The notes under the pieces: model-generated
Told to the model about the DNA's origin: nothing
The model's input: the letters and a program-made list of their open reading frames with translations, nothing else
Databases searched by the model: none
Program-made: the position numbers and the translations under genes
Origin: Pseudomonadota bacterium
GTDB lineage: Bacteria; Pseudomonadota; Gammaproteobacteria; Burkholderiales; Burkholderiaceae_E
Length of the DNA: 13,394 nt
Assembly (NCBI GenBank): GCA_023389175.1
Contig: JAEWEW010000069.1
Coordinates: 1-13,394 of the forward strand
Reading direction: 5' to 3'
Shown: piece by piece, positions 1 to 6,543 of the stretch
How positions within the stretch are numbered: the stretch's first letter is position 1
How the letters are laid out: every line of letters starts with the position of its first letter

Positions 1-648
1 AACTGGATCTCCCTCCTGGTGACGCTGCTCGTCCTGCTGATCAGCTACCCGTTGGCGTACTACCTCGCCAACAGCCGGGGAATGCGTTTCACGCTGGTGC
101 TGTTCTGCATCGTGATGCCGTACTTCACCAGCGTCATCGTCCGCACCTACTCCTGGATGGTCCTGCTGGGACGCAACGGCATCATCAACCAGTCGCTGCT
201 GCAGCTCGGCGTGATCGACCAGCCCTTGGAGCTGCTGTATACCCAGACGGGCGTGCTGATCGGCATGGTCTATGTGCTTCTGCCCTACATGGTCCTGACC
301 CTGTTCGCCACCATGAAAGGGATCGATCCGACCCTGATGCGGGCGGCACGGGGATTGGGCGCGAGCGGATTCTACGCATTCACGCGGGTCTATTTCCCGT
401 TGAGCCTGCATGGTGTCGTCTCCGGCTCGCTCATCGTCTTCATCCTGTCGATCGGCTTCTTCATCACCCCGGCGCTGATGGGAGGGCCGACGGACGTGAT
501 GATCGCGATGCTGATAGAACGGGCAGTCGAGATCACTTTCGACTGGACCAGCGCGGCGATCATGTCGCTGCTGCTCCTTGCTGCCACCCTGGTGCTGTAC
601 GCGATCTACTACCGGATCACCGACGTGCGCCGGATGATGGGGGCCTGA
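1..648 (+). CDS. PotB-like ABC transporter permease, 5' truncated by window edge
   Basis: Inner-membrane permease of a spermidine/putrescine-type ABC importer (MetI-like fold). The reading frame is open from base 1, so the first codons lie outside the window; a GTG at 19 is inside a hydrophobic helix and is unlikely to be the true start. The 215 visible residues contain about five membrane segments. The family pattern around PYFTSVIVRTYSWMVLLG followed by GIIN is typical of PotB. The cytoplasmic EAA loop that docks to the ATPase is seen as LMRAARGLGASGFYAFTRV, then YFPLSLHGV. It is followed by the PotC-like permease after a 3-bp gap, so the two probably form a heterodimer. The ATPase and periplasmic binding protein are expected to the left. 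Family members carry polyamines but also other small cationic or amino compounds, so the substrate is open. Confidence 0.93.
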   Translation, partial: NWISLLVTLLVLLISYPLAYYLANSRGMRFTLVLFCIVMPYFTSVIVRTYSWMVLLGRNGIINQSLLQLGVIDQPLELLYTQTGVLIGMVYVLLPYMVLTLFATMKGIDPTLMRAARGLGASGFYAFTRVYFPLSLHGVVSGSLIVFILSIGFFITPALMGGPTDVMIAMLIERAVEITFDWTSAAIMSLLLLAATLVLYAIYYRITDVRRMMGA

Positions 649-651
649 GCG

Positions 652-1458
652 GTGAGCGATACCGGTACGATGCGCGGCCTGTCCTTCTACGTCACCGTTG
701 CCTGCCTGGTATTGGTCGTGCCGATCGCCATCCTGATCATCCTCGCCTTCGGCGACCAGAGCTACCTGCGGTTTCCGCCCGACGCCTATTCGTTGCGCTG
801 GTTCGAGAGCTTTTTCGGCAATCCGGGATGGCAGCGCGCCCTGTGGTCGAGCGTGGTGATCGCGCTGATCGCATGCGCGGTCGCCACGGTGCTGGGATTC
901 TTCGCCGCCTACGCCTTCGTGCGGGGCGACATGCGCGCGAAGAAGCTCCTGCTCTCGTTCATGCTCCTTCCGATCATCATCCCCCACGTGATCACGGCAA
1001 TCGCAATGTACTTCGTGTCCGGTCCGCTGGGCCTGGTGGGCAACGTCCTCTGGATCGGCATCTGCCACGCGACGATCGCCCTGCCGATCGTCCTGCTGAT
1101 CCTGCTTTCTTCGTTGCAGGGTGTCGACGTGAACCTGGAGCGGGCGGCGCTCAGCCTCGGCAGCAGCCGGATGGGCGTCTTCACCAAGGTCGTCGTGCCG
1201 ATCGCCTTTCCGGGCATTGTCTCCGCGGCCCTGTTCGCGTTCCTGGCTTCCTTCGACGAGTTGATCATTTCACTCTTCCTCGCCGGCGTGCGCTCGGAGA
1301 CACTGCCGGTGCGGATCTGGAACAGCCTGCACCTGCAGGTGGAGCCGGTCATCGCTGCGGTGAGCGCCTTCCTGATCGGCGTGACCGGCGTCATCCTCCT
1401 CGTCGATGCCTACCTGCGGCAATTGCGGCGCCGGTCGGCAGCCTCCTCCGCAGGATGA
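652..1458 (+). CDS. PotC-like ABC transporter permease
   Basis: Second inner-membrane permease of the same spermidine/putrescine-type importer, 268 residues, the usual length for PotC. It starts with GTG three bases after the stop of the upstream permease, with a G-rich stretch (639-643) at Shine-Dalgarno distance. The N-terminal helix begins near residue 10 and about six membrane segments follow. The EAA loop is seen as LERAALSLGSSRMGVFTKV, and the PotC hallmark SFDELIISLFLAG follows it. It should pair with the upstream permease. The next gene, an M24 hydrolase, starts 7 bp after its stop, so uptake and hydrolysis are probably co-transcribed. Transport family is secure; the substrate is inferred only from neighbours. 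Confidence 0.93.
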   Translation: MSDTGTMRGLSFYVTVACLVLVVPIAILIILAFGDQSYLRFPPDAYSLRWFESFFGNPGWQRALWSSVVIALIACAVATVLGFFAAYAFVRGDMRAKKLLLSFMLLPIIIPHVITAIAMYFVSGPLGLVGNVLWIGICHATIALPIVLLILLSSLQGVDVNLERAALSLGSSRMGVFTKVVVPIAFPGIVSAALFAFLASFDELIISLFLAGVRSETLPVRIWNSLHLQVEPVIAAVSAFLIGVTGVILLVDAYLRQLRRRSAASSAG

Positions 1459-1465
1459 GCCGGGC

Positions 1466-2614
1466 GTGAGCACGGCAGCTCCCGGGCATCCTTACTTCGG
1501 TCCGGCCGAGTTCAGCGGCCGGATCGCCGCGCTGCGGGATCGCATGCGCGCAAGCGGTGTGGACGTCGCGATCTTCGACGAGATCGAGGCGATGACCTGG
1601 CTGTCCGGATTCGGGAGCTCGGAGAACCGGTGGCGCTGCGTGGGTGTACCGCTCGAAGGCGAGCCCTTCTTCCTGATTCGCGCGCTGGATGCGACGCCGT
1701 GTCGCCAACGGAGCTGGATCACGGACGTTCCCACCTTCCGCGACTGGGAAGATCCTATGGTCGTGCTCGCGTCCGCGCTCGATCGCAGAGGCCTGCGCCG
1801 CGCGGCGATCGGGCTGGACTTCGGTTCCTACGGCATGCCGCTTTCCCGCTTCGCCCGGATGAAGGATGCCTTGCCGGAGGCGCGATTCATCGACCTGGGC
1901 AACGTGGTGTGGGAGTTGCGGCTGCACAAATCGCTGAAGGAGATCGAGCTCCTCAGGCGGGCGGCCGGTGTCGCGGACCAGGCCATGATGCGCGCCGCCA
2001 AGGCGTGCGTGCGGGGCGCCTCGCAACGGGATGCAGCCAAGGCCGCCATGGATGCGTTCGTCGAGCTCGGGGCAGACCCGGGTCCGCCCGGCCCGATCTC
2101 CGCCGGCCGAGGATGGGACTTCCTGCACGGGCACTCGGACGATGCGCCGCTGGCGGACGGCGACGTGATTCACATCGAGCTGACGCCCCGCGTCGGCGGC
2201 TACAGTGCGCGCCTGATGCGTTGCGCGGTGGTGGGGTCGCCTCCCGACGGATTGGAGGCTGCCGTGGTGCTGCTTCGCGAGCTGCAGGACCGGCAGATCG
2301 CGGCGATGCGCCCGGGCGCCGTGGCCGAGGACGTGGACGCGATCCTGCGCGAGGGATTGCTCGCCTCGGGCCTGCGGCCGTCCTTCGACAACATCAGCGG
2401 CTACACCCTGGGCTTCTATGCGAGCGCCGGCCCGCGGACCAGCGACTTCACCCGCATCTTCCATCCGGGCGCCGGATGGCGGCTCGAGCCGCAGATGGTG
2501 TTCCACATGTATGCCTCCGCCCGGGGGGCATCGCTGAGCGAAACCGTTCTCGTCACCGAGCAGGGACCGGAGCGCCTCACGCAGCTGCCCCGCACCCTGA
2601 TCGTCAATCATTGA
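1466..2614 (+). CDS. M24-family creatinase/ectoine-hydrolase-like hydrolase (metal ligands lost)
   Basis: 382-residue pita-bread-fold protein with an N-terminal creatinase domain (about residues 18-150) and a C-terminal M24 domain (about 160-375). I chose the GTG at 1466 over an ATG at 1406 because the latter lies inside the upstream permease and adds a non-conserved leader; AGGA sits 10 bases before the GTG. Metal-dependent M24 peptidases use two Asp, one His and two Glu. Here the first Asp is E238, the second is R249 (GYSARLMR), the His is Y313 (GYTLGF) and the first Glu is Y349 (FHMY); only E359 (SETVLVTE) stays. A His cluster, H221 and H223, lies where creatinase carries its catalytic His. 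The GGY-x-A-x-L-x-R pattern and M-x-FHM match creatinase and the ectoine hydrolase DoeA. Likely reaction: hydrolysis of an amidine/amide C-N bond of a small molecule. Annotation as Xaa-Pro aminopeptidase would be misleading. Confidence 0.85.
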   Translation: MSTAAPGHPYFGPAEFSGRIAALRDRMRASGVDVAIFDEIEAMTWLSGFGSSENRWRCVGVPLEGEPFFLIRALDATPCRQRSWITDVPTFRDWEDPMVVLASALDRRGLRRAAIGLDFGSYGMPLSRFARMKDALPEARFIDLGNVVWELRLHKSLKEIELLRRAAGVADQAMMRAAKACVRGASQRDAAKAAMDAFVELGADPGPPGPISAGRGWDFLHGHSDDAPLADGDVIHIELTPRVGGYSARLMRCAVVGSPPDGLEAAVVLLRELQDRQIAAMRPGAVAEDVDAILREGLLASGLRPSFDNISGYTLGFYASAGPRTSDFTRIFHPGAGWRLEPQMVFHMYASARGASLSETVLVTEQGPERLTQLPRTLIVNH

Positions 2615-2627
2615 GGAACCGCTGGCC

Positions 2628-3875
2628 ATGGACCCCACCAAACCCTCGACCATCGTGCTCGGCGCCGGGGTCGCAGGCCTCTCCACGGCGCTCTATCTGC
2701 AGCGGTCCGGGCACGCGGTGAGCGTCATCGATCCGCTCCCGCCCGCCGGCGGCACGTCCTATGGCAACTCAGGGCTGATCAGCAGCGACACGGCGGTGCC
2801 GATCGCCCTGCCGGGGATGTTGAGGAAGGTTCCCGGCTGGCTCGCCAACAGCGAAGGACCATTGACCGTCCGGCGCGCCTATCTTCCCCGCCTGATGCCC
2901 TGGCTGATGCGGTGGGTGGACGCAAGCCGCATGGCGCGCGTGCTGAGGATCTCGGACGCGATGCGGGCATTGCACAAGGACTCGCTGGATTGCTGGCGCG
3001 AGCTGCTGGGGCCGGAGCATTTCTCCGATCTCATCAAGACGGTCGGCCAGATCCGGATCTGGGAGGGCGAAGGTGCCGAATCCGAGATCGAGCTGGCGAT
3101 CGCAAAGCGCCACGGCATTCGGGCCGAACCGCTGGATGCCGATGCGTTGCGGCAGATCTATCCCGAGATCTCGCCCGGCGTCAGCCATGGCCTGCTGATC
3201 CCGGGCAATGCGTTCACGGTCAGCCCCCAGCGGCTGGTGCGGACACTCGGCAGGCTCCTGGTCGATGCCGGCGGAGAGATCATTGCGGAACGCGCCCTGA
3301 AGGTCATTCCACGCGGTGGCGGCGACGGCTTCCTCATCATGACCAACATCGCCAATCACACGGCCAGGCGCATCGTGCTGGCAACGGGTGCCTGGACCCG
3401 GGAGCTGCTGGATCCACTCGGCATCAGGATTCCGCTGGAAACGGAGCGCGGTTACCACGCGATGATGCCGTCGCCGAACATCACGCTGAAGATCCCGATG
3501 TCGATCAAGAACCGGGGCTTCGGGCTGACGTCCATGGAGGAGGGCCTGCGCGCCGGCGGCACCGTCGAGTTCGGCGGCTTGCGGGCCGAGCCGGACGAAC
3601 GGCGCGCGATGCTGCTGGTGACCCACGCCAAGCGCATCTTTCCCACGCTGCAGACGGGCGAGCCGCGCTACTGGATGGGCCACCGGCCCTCCACGCCGGA
3701 CAGCTTGCCGGTCCTGGGCGAAGTCCCCGGCCGCAGCGGACTCTATCTCGCCTTCGGCCACGGGCACTTCGGCATGACCGGGGGGCCGCCCAGCGGTCGC
3801 CTGGTGTCCCAGCTGATCAATGGGCAGCAGCCGAGCATCGATCCGGCGCCCTACGCCTGCACCCGGTTTCATTAG
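2628..3875 (+). CDS. DadA-like FAD-dependent amino-acid/amine oxidoreductase
   Basis: 415-residue member of the DAO/DadA flavoprotein family, which oxidises D-amino acids or secondary amines to imines and passes electrons to the respiratory chain or oxygen. The Rossmann motif GAGVAGLS starts at residue 12 (GxGxxG at 12-17) and the ribose-binding acid is D35. The segment GGTSYGNSGLIS after it is typical of DadA. The C-terminal flavin-binding pattern is seen as GHRPSTPDSLPVLGEVPG and then FGHGHFGMTGGP. The ATG at 2628 has a GAGGAA Shine-Dalgarno overlapping the stop of the upstream hydrolase, 13 bp away. It is sandwiched between that hydrolase and a RidA imine deaminase, so its product is probably an imine handled by RidA. 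It could equally act on a sarcosine-like N-alkyl amino acid; the exact substrate is unknown. Confidence 0.9.
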   Translation: MDPTKPSTIVLGAGVAGLSTALYLQRSGHAVSVIDPLPPAGGTSYGNSGLISSDTAVPIALPGMLRKVPGWLANSEGPLTVRRAYLPRLMPWLMRWVDASRMARVLRISDAMRALHKDSLDCWRELLGPEHFSDLIKTVGQIRIWEGEGAESEIELAIAKRHGIRAEPLDADALRQIYPEISPGVSHGLLIPGNAFTVSPQRLVRTLGRLLVDAGGEIIAERALKVIPRGGGDGFLIMTNIANHTARRIVLATGAWTRELLDPLGIRIPLETERGYHAMMPSPNITLKIPMSIKNRGFGLTSMEEGLRAGGTVEFGGLRAEPDERRAMLLVTHAKRIFPTLQTGEPRYWMGHRPSTPDSLPVLGEVPGRSGLYLAFGHGHFGMTGGPPSGRLVSQLINGQQPSIDPAPYACTRFH

Positions 3876-3896
3876 TCGACTTTCAAGGAGCAGCAC

Positions 3897-4277
3897 ATGG
3901 ACATCGAACGCATCGGCCGCAACCCGGCCGGCGGCAACCAGCAACGGTCGCGGGCCAGCCAGATCTCCGTCCACAACGGGACCGTCTACTTCGCCGCGAC
4001 CCCGGACCGGCCATTCGATCCCGGCGCGTCAATCGGCGAACAGACCCGGCAGATGCTCGCGCGCGTCGAGGAGCGCCTGGCCCTGGCCGGCAGCGACAAG
4101 TCCCGGATACTGATGGCGCATGTGATGCTCGCGGACATGCGCTACTTCGCGGAGATGAATGAGGTGTGGGACGCCTGGGTGGACCAGGACAGCCCGCCGG
4201 CCCGGGCGTGCGGAGCCTGCGACCTGGGCAGCCCGGACATGAAGGTGGAGATCATCATCACGGCGGCGGTGAAGTAG
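3897..4277 (+). CDS. RidA family (YjgF/UK114) imine/enamine deaminase
   Basis: 126-residue protein of the length and pattern of the RidA family, homotrimers that hydrolyse reactive imines/enamines to keto acids and ammonia. The key arginine is present as R103 in SPPARACG and the conserved glutamate as E118 in MKVEIIIT, at the spacing seen between R105 and E120 of enteric RidA, so the protein is predicted to be catalytically competent. It starts at ATG 3897 with a strong AAGGAG (3885-3890) six bases upstream. It lies 21 bp after the DadA-like oxidoreductase; FAD amino-acid oxidases release imines, so it probably clears or channels that product. It appears to be the last gene of the left operon. 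Family assignment is firm; the physiological imine is inferred. Confidence 0.9.
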   Translation: MDIERIGRNPAGGNQQRSRASQISVHNGTVYFAATPDRPFDPGASIGEQTRQMLARVEERLALAGSDKSRILMAHVMLADMRYFAEMNEVWDAWVDQDSPPARACGACDLGSPDMKVEIIITAAVK

Positions 4278-4459
4278 GCTCTGAAGCGCAGCCTGTCAGC
4301 ATCTGCTGTCCTCTCCGCCGGGCAGCAGCCTGCGCCTGCGCCCCTCTGCAAGACGGTCGCCAAGGGCATCGCCCCGGCGTTGCAGCTCAGCAGCGCTAAC
4401 TTTGCCTGGCCGCATGCCAACGCAACGCGTCGCTCAGGGTGCGGCGATGCACGCAGCTT
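4278..4459. other. Convergent non-coding gap after ridA-like gene
   Basis: This 182-bp stretch separates the stop of the RidA-like gene (plus) from the stop of the flavoprotein gene (minus). No open frame in it has a Shine-Dalgarno or a recognisable protein. It contains small repeats around CAGCATCTGCTG (4297 region) and CTGCGC doublets, plus one hairpin listed separately. It most likely holds transcription ends for both genes. Confidence 0.5.
4377..4396 (+). terminator. Weak candidate terminator hairpin downstream of ridA-like gene
   Basis: A 7-bp stem (GCGTTGC pairing with GCAGCGC, one G-U pair) encloses a 6-base loop and is followed by TAACTTT. The T tract is short and interrupted, so intrinsic termination is uncertain. 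The position, about 100 bp after the last gene of the left operon in a convergent gap, fits an end of transcription. Confidence 0.3.
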
Positions 4460-5056
4460 TCACGGTCGCGGCAGCGAGAAGATCTCCCCGAGCACCCCAT
4501 AGTCCAGATAGCCGAGACGCGAAAGGACGCCGACCCTGGACAGGTCGACCATCCCCTCGACGATCAGATCGTCATCGATGTACGCCGAGACGACCTGGCC
4601 GATCACCATCGCAGATTGCATCGCAGAGCCGTCCAGCGCCTGCAACGAGACGGTCTTCACGTAGCGGCATTCCAGCGCAATCGGCGACTGCCGCACCCGC
4701 GGAGTGGCGATGTCCCGGGACGGTGCCAGCTCCAGCCCCGCCCGATCGGCCTCGCTTTCCTCCGGCCCCAACGGCGCGGACGTCAGGTTGACCGCGTGAC
4801 GCAGGGCGAAGGTGGCGATGTTGACGACGAACTCCCCCCGGGCTTCCGCGTTGTGCCGTGAATCCTTGGGCGTGCTGCTGGAGAACATCACCATCGGAGG
4901 CGAGCCCGAGACGGCGTTGAAGAAGCTGTAGGGCGCCAGGTTGACCACGCCGGCGTCCGATAGGGTGGAGATCCAACCGATCGGCCGAGGCACTACCAGG
5001 GCGAGGAACGGATCGTGCCGGAACGCCGGATTTGCCACGCCGGGCTGGTAGTGCAT
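4460..5056 (-). CDS. Flavin reductase-like domain FMN-binding protein
   Basis: 198-residue cytoplasmic flavoprotein of the flavin-reductase/flavoredoxin split-barrel family. Members bind FMN and either supply reduced flavin to a two-component monooxygenase or reduce a substrate directly. Family hallmarks are VVPRPIGWIST (about 21-31), NLAPYSFFNAVSGSPP (about 39-54), KDSRHN near 64 and the C-terminal GYLDYGVLGEIF. I chose the ATG at 5056 because homologues usually begin MHY and then reach PRPIGW within about 20 residues; longer upstream frames run into the promoter region, though an in-frame ATG at 5098 exists. No clear Shine-Dalgarno precedes either. It is divergent from the hydroxyacid dehydrogenase and sits behind a strong-looking sigma70 promoter. 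No partner oxygenase is seen in this window. Confidence 0.88.
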   Translation of the reverse strand: MHYQPGVANPAFRHDPFLALVVPRPIGWISTLSDAGVVNLAPYSFFNAVSGSPPMVMFSSSTPKDSRHNAEARGEFVVNIATFALRHAVNLTSAPLGPEESEADRAGLELAPSRDIATPRVRQSPIALECRYVKTVSLQALDGSAMQSAMVIGQVVSAYIDDDLIVEGMVDLSRVGVLSRLGYLDYGVLGEIFSLPRP

Positions 5057-5079
5057 AGCTGTTCTAAGGATCGGTGAGG

Positions 5080-5096
5080 GCGGGCCTCTCGCCCGC
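5080..5096 (-). other. GC hairpin in the leader of the flavoprotein gene
   Basis: GCGGGC (5080-5085) and GCCCGC (5091-5096) are perfect inverted repeats around a 5-base loop. In the minus-strand transcript from the predicted promoter it would form 9-25 bases after the start and about 24 bases before the ATG. There is no T tract, so it is not an obvious terminator; it could stabilise the mRNA 5' end, affect translation or be chance in GC-rich DNA. Confidence 0.4.
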
Positions 5097-5107
5097 ATGA
5101 GACGTTC

Positions 5108-5136
5108 TTGCATTATCGAGATCGTTCCTCTATTGT
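5108..5136 (+). promoter_or_regulatory. Predicted opposed promoter for the hydroxyacid dehydrogenase
   Basis: On the plus strand TTGCAT (5108-5113), 17 bases, then TATTGT (5131-5136) gives four of six matches in each hexamer at ideal spacing. The start would fall near 5143, about 23 bases before the ATG at 5166. It occupies nearly the same DNA as the opposite promoter, so the two would exclude each other sterically. Confidence 0.4.
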
Positions 5137-5139
5137 CAA
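5112..5139 (-). promoter_or_regulatory. Predicted sigma70 promoter for the flavoprotein gene
   Basis: Read on the minus strand, a perfect -35 TTGACA (5139-5134) is followed after 16 bases by GATAAT (5117-5112), five of six matches to the -10 consensus. Transcription would begin near 5105, leaving a leader of about 50 bases to the ATG at 5056. This AT-rich island stands out against the GC-rich surroundings. Confidence 0.6.
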
Positions 5140-5165
5140 AGCGGACTGCCGATGAAGCAGTTGCC

Positions 5166-6152
5166 ATGGGGACATCCTTGAAGCACCGCGTTCTGTTTCT
5201 CGGGCCGGACGGTCCGGCGTTTTCCGGAAGCGTCAGAGACCGCCTGCCTGCGGACTTCGAGGTGCACGCGATCGCCGCCACGGACTCGAGCGTTGCGGAT
5301 CCGGACCGGCTGCGAAGGCAGCTGCCGGACACGGACTTCCTGGTGGGCTGGGCTCGGGTGAGCCGCGAGATGCTGGAGCAGGCCCGCGCACTGCGACTCG
5401 TCCAGCTGATCGGCGCGGGACATGACCTGGTCGATGTCGCCGCGGCGCGCGAGCTGGGTGTCACCGTGGCGACCGTCCAGGGCGCCAACGCAACCTCCTG
5501 CGCCGAGCTGGTCTACGGCTACGTCCTGTCCCTCTATCGGCACTTGCATGCGGCCACGGACAGCCTGCGCCGCGGCGAATGGGCAGCGCAGGAGCTGCGC
5601 GGGCGAGGACTGTTCGAGTTGCGCGGCAAGACGATGGGACTGGTCGGCTTCGGTGCCTTGGGACAGGAGGTCGCGCGGATCGGTCGCGGTTTCGGCGTGC
5701 AGCTGCTGTATCACAAGCGGACGCGGTTGGCTCCGGCGGAAGAGCGTCGCTGGGAGGTACGGTGGGCGTCGCTGGACGAGCTGATGGCGCAGTCCGATAT
5801 CGTCAGCGTGCAGGTCAACCTCGAGGAAAGCACCCGAGGGTTGATCGGACGGCGTGAGCTGGCGCTGATGAAGCCCAGCGCCCTGATCTGCAACATCGGC
5901 CGCGGCCCGGTGATCGACGAAGCCGCGCTGGCCGAATGCCTGCTGGAAGGACGGATCGCCGGCGCCGGCCTCGACGTCTTCGAGGACGAGCCCTTGCGGG
6001 CGGACAGCCCGCTGCTGCGCGCAGGCAACGTGGTGTTGACGCCCCATGTCGCCGGCTCGACCCGGGAAGCGGTGGCGCGCGCCATCAAGCAGGCGTGCGA
6101 CAACGTCCTGCGGGTGGCGGCCGGAGAACCGCCCTTGAACGCGGTCACGTAA
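5166..6152 (+). CDS. D-2-hydroxyacid dehydrogenase, NAD(P)-dependent
   Basis: 328-residue cytosolic dehydrogenase of the D-isomer-specific 2-hydroxyacid family, which interconverts 2-hydroxy and 2-keto acids with NAD(H) or NADP(H). The cofactor motif is GFGALG at 161-166. The catalytic triad is in place: R246 in NIGRGPVID, E275 in DVFEDEP and H294 in LTPHVAGST, with the 29-residue Arg-Glu spacing of D-3-phosphoglycerate dehydrogenase. The frame is open to an ATG at 5097, but the ATG at 5166 fits better: family proteins start just before the first beta strand (VLFLG), and the predicted plus-strand promoter lies between the two. The Shine-Dalgarno is weak. A HapK-like gene follows after 61 bp. 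It could reduce a keto acid made by an amine oxidase/RidA route, but this link is inference. Confidence 0.88.
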   Translation: MGTSLKHRVLFLGPDGPAFSGSVRDRLPADFEVHAIAATDSSVADPDRLRRQLPDTDFLVGWARVSREMLEQARALRLVQLIGAGHDLVDVAAARELGVTVATVQGANATSCAELVYGYVLSLYRHLHAATDSLRRGEWAAQELRGRGLFELRGKTMGLVGFGALGQEVARIGRGFGVQLLYHKRTRLAPAEERRWEVRWASLDELMAQSDIVSVQVNLEESTRGLIGRRELALMKPSALICNIGRGPVIDEAALAECLLEGRIAGAGLDVFEDEPLRADSPLLRAGNVVLTPHVAGSTREAVARAIKQACDNVLRVAAGEPPLNAVT

Positions 6153-6168
6153 GCGCACCCGACAAGAC

Positions 6169-6203
6169 AAACCCGCCAAGCCCCCAAACCCACCAAACCC
6201 ACC
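6169..6203 (+). repeat. C-rich tandem repeat, period about 9 bp, four copies
   Basis: AAACCCGCC (6169-6177), AAGCCCCC (6178-6185), AAACCCACC (6186-6194) and AAACCCACC (6195-6203) follow one another. The last two are identical and the second is one base shorter. The 35 bases hold only two G and no T. It fills most of the 61-bp gap between the dehydrogenase stop and the start of the HapK-like gene. Confidence 0.85.
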
Positions 6204-6213
6204 AGGTCACCGC

Positions 6214-6537
6214 ATGGCTATCGTTCGCTACGTTCTCGCCAAGCTGAAGCCGGGCGTCAGGCCCGAGGACTACGAGCGCTTCGAGCGCGAAGTCGACTAT
6301 GAGCTGGTCAAGAAGATGACCACGATCGTGTCGTATCGGACTCACCGGATCACCGAGGTCGATGCGCGACTGCAGGGCGGCCCCTGGGACTACGTCGAGC
6401 GCATCGAGGTCACCGAGCGCGCCGCCTACGAGCGGGAGCTGGCCGTGGTCGGCAAGGATCTCCTGCAGGAGCTGTACGCCACCTACCTGGACCGGTCGTT
6501 CACCACGTCGATCTGGACGGAGCTGGTCGAGCCCTGA
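6214..6537 (+). CDS. Small HapK/RedY-like dimeric alpha-beta barrel protein
   Basis: 107-residue protein without signal peptide or membrane segment. Its layout, beginning MAIVRYVLAKLKPGV then a DYERF-type helix and a conserved SYRTHRI strand, with a later WDYVERIEV strand, looks like the RedY-like/HapK family of small ferredoxin-fold dimers first named from prodigiosin gene clusters. The biochemical role of this family is poorly known, and no prodigiosin gene is present here. Start: ATG 6214 with AGG (6204-6206) seven bases upstream. It is probably co-transcribed with the hydroxyacid dehydrogenase and ends 15 bp from the convergent SDR gene. I am confident it is a real gene (codon use, spacing) and only moderately confident of the family. 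Confidence 0.65.
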   Translation: MAIVRYVLAKLKPGVRPEDYERFEREVDYELVKKMTTIVSYRTHRITEVDARLQGGPWDYVERIEVTERAAYERELAVVGKDLLQELYATYLDRSFTTSIWTELVEP

Positions 6538-6543
6538 TCGCGT

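Noticed and set aside
1391..2686. Long minus-strand open frame opposite the M24 gene
   Set aside because: Arg/Gly/His-rich low-complexity translation with no domain; it is the antisense shadow of a GC-rich gene whose plus-strand protein is clearly conserved.
2769..3974. Long minus-strand open frame opposite the DadA-like gene
   Set aside because: No recognisable domain, typical antisense composition, and it crosses into the next gene.
4297..4308. CAGCATCTGCTG inverted repeat as a terminator
   Set aside because: A two-base loop cannot form a stable hairpin and no T tract follows.
4142..4420. Small minus-strand open frame overlapping the RidA-like gene end
   Set aside because: No Shine-Dalgarno, no domain, and half of it is antisense to a conserved gene.
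5097..5165. Upstream ATG at 5097 for the hydroxyacid dehydrogenase
   Set aside because: It lies within the predicted promoter and adds residues outside the conserved domain; not excluded but less likely than 5166.
5057..5488. N-terminal extension of the flavoprotein frame up to 5488
   Set aside because: It would run through the divergent promoter and into the hydroxyacid dehydrogenase gene; homologues start at the MHY position.
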